Shown: one piece after another, positions 1-64,000 of the stretch | Layout: each line of letters begins with the position of its first letter | Position numbering within the stretch: position 1 is the first letter of the stretch | NCBI GenBank assembly: GCA_054601695.1 | Contig: BAAHQB010000011.1 | Span: forward strand, 186,001-250,000 | Origin: Amorphochlora amoebiformis | Taxonomy: Eukaryota; Cercozoa; Chlorarachniophyceae | Direction of reading: 5' to 3' | Length of the DNA stretch: 64,000 nt | Made by a program: the position numbers and the translations under genes | Notes under the pieces: generated by a model | Databases searched by the model: none | Told to the model about the DNA's origin: nothing | Seen by the model: only the letters and a program-made list of their open reading frames with translations

Positions 1-216
1 ATATATATATATATATATTATATATATAATATATATATAATATATATATACATATATATTATTATGTACATATACATCACTGTATACATGTACATAATAC
101 CTAAAGAAATAAATACATGTATTCATGCAGATATACACATACACATATATATATATACACATATACACACATATATACATATATACATACATATGTACAT
201 TATATTTCTATATACA

Positions 217-260
<44 letters not shown>

Positions 261-283
261 TATATGTACATACACATGCATAC

Positions 284-332
<49 letters not shown>

Positions 333-356
333 ACACATATATTTACTTATCGTGAT

Positions 357-415
<59 letters not shown>

Positions 416-462
416 CTATATATATATTATATATATGTATATATATACATATACTTATATAG

Positions 463-1649
<1,187 letters not shown>

Positions 1650-2860
1650 TATATTTACGTGACGCGAATAAATACATAGACACTTTTACATGACTCTAGA
1701 AACTTTGCTGAACTAATTCTAGTAATTATCGATTTCTTTGCCAAGATCTAGCAAGTCTAGAACTCCACAGAAACAGGTATTACAATATATATATATATAT
1801 ATATTATATAAATATATATATATATGTATAATATTAATATATATATATATATATATATTATATAAATATATATATATATGTATAATATTAATATATATAT
1901 ATATATAATTACATGTATGTACTAGATATATGTCCTCGTACTAGTACTAGTAGTAGTACAACTCTAGAACTAGTAATCTACGTAATAATATCATGATATT
2001 ATAACAATATAAAACAAGATAGCCTAAATCCGTGATATATACTAGATATATACTCAGACTCTAGGTCTAGTAGGTACTAGATGCCTTACATGTTAAATCC
2101 GTAACTACAAAGTTCTATCTTTTTTGTCTATATATAGTCTATAGAACTCCGGGGGACGTTTGCAGTATCTACTATTATCCTCCGATTCTATATCTACTAG
2201 ATCTAATACTAGTAATATCTAGATATATGAATATTACACACCTTGATGCGACGCTTAACTAGCTTAATACACCTGTAATACGTATCGTCATACGTACTAG
2301 ACGTATCTGCATGCGTACTAACTTACCTCGTACGCGCCAACATGTGCCCATTCCGCCATACTACCATCTTTACTTACACACGTGTATCAAACATGACAAA
2401 ATGCGTACCTAACATGTACACATCACACGTACGTAACCACATATACTGATACTACTTACGAACCCTCTAGCCTTACGATTACTCTATGTCTAGTATGTTA
2501 GTATGTTTCAACAATGTTTCCATCCTTTCCAGTGTTCACATTGGGTGTTAGAGATATTCACAATAATGCACGATAAATAAAATCTACTCAATCTGTGGAC
2601 ATCAGACAACATTAGAGTATCTGGAATATCAGTGCAAATCAACTACTTCTAGACTAGTAGACTCTATAGAGACTACTGACTGATACTAGAGGTCTGCATC
2701 AATACACTAAATATACCCAAGATACTAGATATACTACTAGACTAGGACAAGCTGAATTAATGATCGGAGCTCGAACTAAGATTTATTTTCAATATGACTG
2801 TCGTAATTGTCTTTATATATGATATTGACTTCTTTCGAATGATTAACAAGCAAGTGCGCA

Positions 2861-2984
2861 GCTGGAATATTCTAGAATATTCTACCTATTTCCTAAATCT
2901 CAGACCTGTGCTTCGAGTACAAGCTAGAATATTCTAGAATATTCTAGCTATTTCCTAAATCTCAGACCTGTGCTTCGAGTACAA
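2861..2984. repeat. Tandem duplication of a 62-bp unit in intergenic DNA
   Basis: Two consecutive 62-bp units (2861-2922 and 2923-2984) differ at only a few positions. Each begins with GAATATTCTAGAATATTCTA, an inverted-repeat-rich AATATTCTAG block, and ends with CTTCGAGTACAA. It is outside any gene model. Confidence 0.85.
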
Positions 2985-3464
2985 AAGAGTAAAACTTCCA
3001 AATCTCTCTCCCCCCACCCTGATACCTAGAGCACGACCCCCCCCCCCTGCTTTATTAAGGCAATATTACCTCAAAATAGCCACAGCATATCGGATACCCA
3101 GCAGGTATCGAGTACTTTGGAAAGTACTTGATGCATAGCTATAGCTATGCTGGTGGAATTTTTCTGTTGTATCTCTGTCTATCGCGGTCTGTAATAGTGC
3201 TAATTTTGCGAAAAAATAAAACTTGAATTTTGCGCGAAAAAAAAAAAACTTGAATCATTCGAACCAAAAAATATATGAGAAGACCATCGTTACAAGTCAA
3301 TTTTTTTTTTTTTTTATAATATTATTCGCTACAGAAGGGGCTGTGTGTGTATTGCATACACATGACACACACACACCCCCACATGTCTAATTATATATAT
3401 GTATATATATATATATATAAATATGTATATATATATATTTATACATATAATTATATATATGTAC

Positions 3465-3497
<33 letters not shown>

Positions 3498-3501
3498 ACA
3501 A

Positions 3502-3540
<39 letters not shown>

Positions 3541-3639
3541 GTATATATATAGTACACACACACATATGTATATATATATGTATATGTATATATATATAAT
3601 ATATATATATGTATACACAAAATATACATACACCTGTAT

Positions 3640-3690
3640 ACAATATTCCTCTAGGATGAGAGAGTCTTAGAGGTTCGTTCGTTCATACAC
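3640..3690 (-). repeat. Echo of the TMEM245-like last exon
   Basis: Reading the minus strand, 3640-3690 repeats the end of the terminal exon (3792-3867), including the CTAGAGGAATA end, in decayed form. The copy lies just downstream of the stop in transcript direction, across about 100 bp of (TA)n. Confidence 0.6.
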
Positions 3691-3740
<50 letters not shown>

Positions 3741-3791
3741 TGAATATACTATATATGTGTGTGCATGTGTATATGTATATGTTGTACATAT

Positions 3792-20496
<16,705 letters not shown>

Positions 20497-20623
20497 GGAT
20501 CATATATGTGACATCGATGTGACATGTCGAGATATCACACAGATGGATTTCGCGCAAAAATAACCCAAAAAAAAATACCGAGTCATATTTTTTTTCGGCT
20601 TCGATGTTGTCAGTTATTTTTTA
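20497..20623. other. Short spacer between two tandem minus-strand genes
   Basis: 127 bp separates the stop of the upstream gene (20624-20626) from the start codon of the TMEM245-like gene (20496). It includes TGTGACAT direct and inverted words (20508-20533) and two A-rich runs. It must hold both a 3' end and a promoter. Confidence 0.4.
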
Positions 20624-25047
<4,424 letters not shown>

Positions 25048-25269
25048 CTAGGGTTAGAGTTAGGATCAGATTATTCAGAATGTCTTAGTCCGAGGACCAT
25101 TGACTCCTCCAGAGTGGGGCTATAGCTAGGGTTAGGGCTAGGGTTAGGATAGGAGTTAGGGTTAGGGTTAGGGCTAGGATAGGAGTTAGGGTTAGGGTTA
25201 GGGTTGGGGTTAGGGTTAGGGTTAGGATTAGGGTTAAGCGGATAGATGAAGAGGTATAGCGAGAGCGCA

Positions 25270-26198
25270 ATTTTGATGAATTTTATTCACCACACACACA
25301 CGCACACAACACATTGTATATATGTAAATCATTAGGTTGAACGTCACCATGAACCATGGTGATGATTTCAGCTCCGGAATCGAAAGGGGGCTCCTGACAC
25401 GTGTCAGGATATGGTCAGATTCGGGTTTGCAATCATAATGGATGGCGACATTTTTTTGCGAACTAAATGTTGTGTTTGTGATCTTAATCCGAAAGTATAC
25501 AACCGTAGCGACCTTCCTGATGCTTAGGATAGTGTTATTGAACTACGAGAGATTGTGACGTGAAATATGGAGTTTCAAAACGAATTTCATGGATATTTTT
25601 TCAATTTTGTTCGGACCTTCAAAATAATCGATTCGGACTCCGTTCCCACTCCCCTTCTTCGTCGTGCCTCGGAGTACTTTGGCGGGAAGCCCTTCGTGTC
25701 GCCGGCATCTGCGATTTTATTTTTCTTGGAGGTTTTGGCCTCCTTTCCGCCCCCTTCCATCTTTTTCGGTTCGGTATCCATCCTTGCCTTTGGATATTCA
25801 GTTTTTCTCAGAATGAAACGTTGGCAGTTCCAAGAGAGCCACAGCTTTCCAGCAAAATTACATGTCCTCTTGAAACGAGAAAAAAAGCGAAAAATCACCG
25901 GAATATTACTCCCTCGGAGGTCCCAGGCTCATGCTTCACCTCTTTCCTCGCCTTCAATGAATATTTTGTTTGCTCTCCGTACCGGCGTGCAGGTTCCGAG
26001 TCATTCGACACAGCGAGACGATAGTTCAGATTTACCTAAAATAATTACGAACACATGTCACTCATATCAGTCACGTATGTCACTCATAGTGACTCACACA
26101 AGGAGATCTGTGACATATCTGAGTGACACATCAGAAACTATTGTTCGGAGCATTCTCACTCGACGACGTTCCAACTTCCAACCCCGGGAAAAAAGCCG
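25270..26198. promoter_or_regulatory. Divergent intergenic region, candidate bidirectional promoter
   Basis: Non-repetitive, higher-GC DNA between a minus-strand gene and the plus-strand sulfotransferase gene. It holds a perfect 18-bp palindrome at 25392-25409 (TCCTGACACGTGTCAGGA), an inverted repeat TCACCATG-N3-CATGGTGA at about 25343-25361, and several GTGAC/GTCAC words at 26060-26140. The frames open across 25560-26100 on both strands look non-coding. Regulatory function is inferred from position only. Confidence 0.4.
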
Positions 26199-38268
<12,070 letters not shown>

Positions 38269-38426
38269 ATTATTCATATATATTATATATATATATATAA
38301 ATATATATATATATAATATTAATATATATTATATAATATATATATATATATATGTAAATATATATATATATATATATATATATTTGTATGTAGTATGTAT
38401 GTAATATATATATATATATGTATGTA

Positions 38427-38458
<32 letters not shown>

Positions 38459-38462
38459 TATG

Positions 38463-38499
<37 letters not shown>

Positions 38500-38586
38500 T
38501 TTGTGAATGTCTAGAATATGGGTGAAACATCAACACAAAGTGTAATAACTATATAGAATTTTGTATCATAAGTGTAGGTATATACA

Positions 38587-38672
<86 letters not shown>

Positions 38673-39846
38673 TTATATATGTGCTAGTAATGGTACGCAT
38701 GTATCATTACTAATGGCTATCTAATGTCTGTGACAGCGGCCGCATATACCGCAAAGATGTTTCAATTTCATGAAAATGGAAGAATCTAGAGAATGATCGT
38801 GGAATATTCCGGTAGATTTTTCGTAATATTATTATCACTAGCTATCGCATGCACTACACGTAGTAATTGTACATGTGTAGCTAATCATTAGTATCTAAAG
38901 TATGTTGATAATCATAAAACTTATGATTTCGTAAAACTTTCGGTCTCGCCAGTACTCCAGATGCGTGGCTAGTGCGATGAGTGGACCTTTGCGCATGCCA
39001 GCATTAAATCCACAATTACTACCATGATATATAAGAATTGTATTAGTACTAGACTACTAGTACGTTGTAGTATGGTAATTGATTTAGTCTAGTTCGTAAT
39101 TTATCGGCAATCAGAATTAAAAATCTGAAAAATCGGCCGCTAAATTACAACGCCGGTTGTGATGATTTAGAGACGATACTCAGAAGAATCTTGGGCTGGT
39201 TAATTAAATCCCGCTAACACAAAGTATCTAGAGCAAGTAATCAGGGTGTCCCAACAAGCCTGGATAGCCATTTACGACGAATAATCGCGGAATTCAGAGA
39301 AAATTCCGTCGACTTCCCAGGAAATTTCCATCGATTTCGGAAAAAAATGGCCGAATGGTCACGCAGCGTGACCATTTTCAGAAAAAAAAGTATGACTTAG
39401 GGAGGTTTCTAACTCTGTCACAAGATACAGAATATCAACAGGTTCGATCAAAGCTGGGTTTCTACTGAGAGGCAGCAGTGCTGTGGTTGCCATATTTTGG
39501 GTCCCGTGGGTTCCGAGATCCGTGGATTCCGTGGATTCCGTGGATTCCGTGGATTTTGTGATCAAATGCCGGAAGTACCATTAATCCCGGGAATATCGGG
39601 TAATCTCTCATGAGGTCTCAGTGAACCCATCCACGTTCCGCTGTTTCGGGTTTTCGGTTCTCCCCTCCTCCCCCCCCCCCCTCCCCTCTGACAACCCCAC
39701 CCCCTCCTTCTTCAAGAAGGAAAATTAAACCGTATCGACTTAGTATTTCGGCAGAGGGGAGAAAAGTGATATCGAAAAGTCGCGAGAGTTAGTTCGGAGC
39801 TTGTGTTCGTTGTGTAATGAGCTTGTTCTGTTCACCAGTGAAAAAA
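38269..39846. other. Intergenic region between sulfotransferase and DNAAF11 homologue
   Basis: (TA)n to about 38665, then about 1.1 kb of unique sequence. It holds a (GTGGATTCC)n short tandem repeat at about 39520-39555, an 11-bp-arm inverted repeat with a one-base centre at 39354-39376 (AATGGTCACGC / GCGTGACCATT), and a C-rich run at about 39664-39715 upstream of the next gene. No coding frame was recognised. Confidence 0.5.
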
Positions 39847-53407
<13,561 letters not shown>

Positions 53408-54764
53408 CAATTATCCAGACCATGGTATCTATATTATGCCGCATAATATCTACATTATGCCGGAGTGCCGAATTGCCGTAGATCGCGTCATTCAAATTTA
53501 CCCAAAAAAAACTGCATTTGTTGGAATCTGTAACGTAATGCTTCTTACCGCATCACAGTGTCGCGAAAGAGTTAACGCGCCAGGCCCCTGAATGCAACCC
53601 GCACAGAACCACGCATACACCATCAACAAAACCAAGAAAATCATATACACATCTAACCCAAGCATCATGTCTCCGTCTAGACTGCAGACACGTGTGTGGA
53701 TATCGGCGAGCACCGGATGTGGCCGCTAGCACCGGATGTGGCCGCTAGCACCGGGGTTTCACAGCCTCTTCTTTGCCGATGTGGCCGCTGTTATCAGAAA
53801 TTTAAGAAGCTCGGTAAAATCGCTTTAACATGCAGAACTAGGTACACACTACCTTATAGACTTCACTGTGTACTACGGAAATAACGTATCCACATGTACT
53901 TAGTCTAGTTAGTACTTACAAGTACATGATCCGATAGTACAGTACGACTAACACTAAGTTAGTCGTAAGGCTACCTTACTACGGATTATTATGTGGTTAT
54001 TGTTATATATAAATATATATATCTAGATATACTAGATCTAGTAGATACTAAATATATTCTTGTGAGATACTACAGATGTTATATCTACAGCTGTATAGTA
54101 TATACGTATATATATATGTTTATATATATATATATATGTGTATATATCTAGATATATATATATATATACATATATATGTATACATATATGTGATATTTAT
54201 TTCCTTGCCTGGCCGGACCTAGGCTGCAATTTAGGCAAGTAGGTAGTCCTAGATTCTAGAATATGTTTCTAGTGCAAAGGTAGATATACGAATGATCGGT
54301 CTATATGTCTTGAGAATATACTAAATACTAGAATAGTACTACTAGTATTATAGTAGTATATATATATTATAATATATATAGAGATATACTGGTAATACTG
54401 CCTAGACTACATTATATTAATTTAATTATGTGTATTGTACTAGATTTATATATAATTTTTCTAGATATACGTACATGTATGTATATATCGTAGTGAAAAA
54501 CCATATCTACTATTATCTAGATATATATTATATACACACACACATACACACATATATATATATATCTTTATGAATGCTTTCACTGGCGTGTGTTTAGTGA
54601 AGCTTGACAAATTAACACAAGTAACACCTTAAATGGCTACATCCAAATGTAATAAAATAACTTGAATCATTGCCCTGCCATACGCTGAGCATCCGTCCAT
54701 TACGGGCACATATACTCCTCCGCAGAGTGTGTTATCATGTATTCACGAACAAGAACTACGATAT
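53408..54764. other. Intergenic region between convergent DNAAF11 and coactosin-like genes
   Basis: Mostly unique sequence, with a two-and-a-half copy 19-bp tandem repeat at about 53708-53755 (AGCACCGGATGTGGCCGCT) and TA/CTAG-rich DNA at 54000-54560. No gene was recognised. Both flanking genes end here. Confidence 0.5.
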
Positions 54765-55534
54765 TTACTTGTTAGCGGGGTCGTAGAAGTTGGCCTCAAC
54801 CTTCTCGCCCTCTTCGGCGCCCATCTGATAGTACGTCGGCTTGTGGGCACCCCCACATGCAAGAAGAGCTTTGACTGTATGATTATGCACATTCACAGAT
54901 AAAAAACACATTTCAATTAGACGATGTATATGGAGGTAGACACGTAGGTACATATGTGTACATACCAATGAGTTCGGGCGTAACGTCTTCGGCGATGGTG
55001 ACGTCCATAGTAAGGGCTGCGTGTTGGCGTGGAGGTAAATTTAGTTAGAGAACAATTTATGTGGATACGTCTCCATCTTACACACACTTGATTTAATATG
55101 GAATATGAGGTATCTCACCAACGCCCTTGAAGATCTTCCCGACCTTTTCTTTTCCAGCAAGCGCCTGCATTCGCTTCATGGCCGGAACATCTTTGCCAAC
55201 CCAGTTGATTTGAACAACCTTGGTGCGGACCGACTCGACGTTTGCCCTGACATCCACGCCGTGAACGTTAATGGCAGCCCAGCAAACCTTATCCGTTGGC
55301 AGATTGCTCTTGAGCGACGCGAGACCTGAGTCGAGAGCATGGGGACGTATCAGATGGTCCTTATGACGTGATGCGTTACGCGTTTTTAGGGTTCAGGGTG
55401 ATTTGGGGTGTCGCACCAACTCCAGATTCTCCGCGAATCTGGACCTTCTTTTTGGCGTCGAGTTCCACGATCATGTAGCTACCGGCCTTGGCTTCCTTGG
55501 CGGCGATCTTGGTGAATGTTTGAGAGAGGGACAT
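54765..55534 (-). CDS. Coactosin-like ADF-homology (ADF-H) actin-binding protein, 4 exons
   Basis: Small cytoplasmic actin-filament-binding protein. Exons: 55417-55534 (ATG 55532-55534), 55119-55325, 54966-55016 and 54765-54874 (TAA); introns of 91, 102 and 91 bp, all GT-AG, phases consistent, 161 residues against about 142 for animal coactosin. Matching segments: KVVQINWVGKDVPAMKRMQ (family: ALITWIGENVSGLQR), KIFKGVALTMDVTIAED, and a C-terminus with ACGGAHKPTYYQ (family KAGGANYDAQ). An upstream in-frame ATG at 55601-55603 would add 23 residues; the downstream ATG is preferred because the added part looks unlike the domain. This is the only complete gene here with short, repeat-free introns, a useful contrast to its neighbours. 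Confidence 0.85.
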
Positions 55535-55976
55535 GAAGGAGGAGGTGCGAAGTCGACTTTCGATATCTGGTTCTCTGTGAGTCGACGAAGAAAACGACGA
55601 CACAAATGCACAATATCTTCCACAGTATCATTTCGGCCGAAGAATTAAAACTCTCTATTTCGCTTATTACTCCAGACTTTATTAGAGGTCATTATTTTCT
55701 CGGTTGGTTTTGGGCAGAATCACCCAATCTCTACATTCCCAGTAACGACTAGGAATCACCAGGTAATGGATGCCCTTGACACAGGAACATGACTTCCCCT
55801 CGTTCCCGCCTACACTCGAACCTCTCAACACCAAAGTATTATAACCTAATGGCATTCCGCTGCTGTCTACATTGGACTTGGTCGATTTTTCCTCACTTTT
55901 GGTGATGTTTCCGCGTGTTTCGGGGATCGGACGAAAGGCACCAAAACATAGAGAAGAAAAGGTCTTTGTGGCGGGA
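55535..55976. promoter_or_regulatory. Divergent intergenic region of about 440 bp, shared 5' region
   Basis: Unique, non-AT-rich DNA between the coactosin-like gene (-) and the cyclic-nucleotide-binding-like gene (+). A 114-codon minus-strand frame (55682-56026) crosses it but has no recognisable domain and overlaps the first exon of the + gene. Promoter function is inferred from position. Confidence 0.4.

Positions 55977-64000
<8,024 letters not shown>

Larger units (their letters stand above)
1650..3791. other. Intergenic spacer between convergent genes, mostly unique sequence
   Basis: About 1.7 kb (1650-3330) is the longest stretch here with little (TA)n or telomeric repeat. It is AT-rich with many ACTAG/CTAGTAC-like words and has no open frame above about 60 codons. 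It ends in A-rich/T-rich runs (3235-3320) and returns to (TA)n at about 3395. I see no gene in it. It lies between a gene ending on the + strand (1649) and one ending on the - strand (3792). Confidence 0.6.

Overview
This is a nuclear window from a flagellated unicellular eukaryote (a protist or alga; lineage not determined). The reasons are dense spliceosomal introns with GT-AG and GC-AG ends, a ciliary dynein-arm assembly factor, a coactosin-like actin-binding protein, and TTAGGG-type repeats throughout. There are no operons, rRNA, tRNA, CRISPR or bacterial features. About 90% of the window is intron or spacer made of (TA)n, TTAGGG/CCCTAA arrays, TG, CT and minisatellite DNA. Most long open frames here are repeat artefacts (runs of IY, CV, NP, LT, RV or SL). 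The real genes are broken into exons of about 17-210 nt, mostly 30-80 nt, which I recovered by following splice sites, phase and protein family.

Layout. (1) <1-1649, +: 3' end of an unrecognised basic, G[FY]SN-repeat protein. (2) 3792-20496, -: a TMEM245/AI-2E-transporter-like membrane protein in at least 33 exons. (3) 20624-about 25047, -: an unrecognised membrane protein, tandem to gene 2 with 127 bp between them. (4) 26199-38268, +: a sulfotransferase in 19 exons, all in consistent phase, 406 codons. (5) 39847-53407, +: a DNAAF11/LRRC6/TilB homologue in 23 exons, 430 codons. (6) 54765-55534, -: a coactosin-like ADF-H protein in 4 exons. (7) 55977->64000, +: a protein with an MGC myristoylation-type start and two cyclic-nucleotide-binding-like domains, running off the window.

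The main discovery is how the introns are built. Next to roughly half of the exons the intron holds one to six decayed copies ('echoes') of the near end of that same exon, in the same orientation and separated by (TA)n. Echoes upstream of an exon carry the acceptor and the exon's 5' part; echoes downstream carry the exon's 3' part and the donor. About 60 echoes were seen in all seven genes. The other introns are mostly telomere-type arrays joined directly to the splice sites; every GC-AG intron I found (seven candidates) is of the sense-strand CCCTAA class. A separate element of about 45-115 bp, always co-oriented with TTAGGG, recurs about 15 times inside these arrays.

The genes are functionally unrelated housekeeping, ciliary and signalling genes and do not form a pathway. 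What they share is this intron architecture. All exon models are inferred by eye from sequence and need transcript support.
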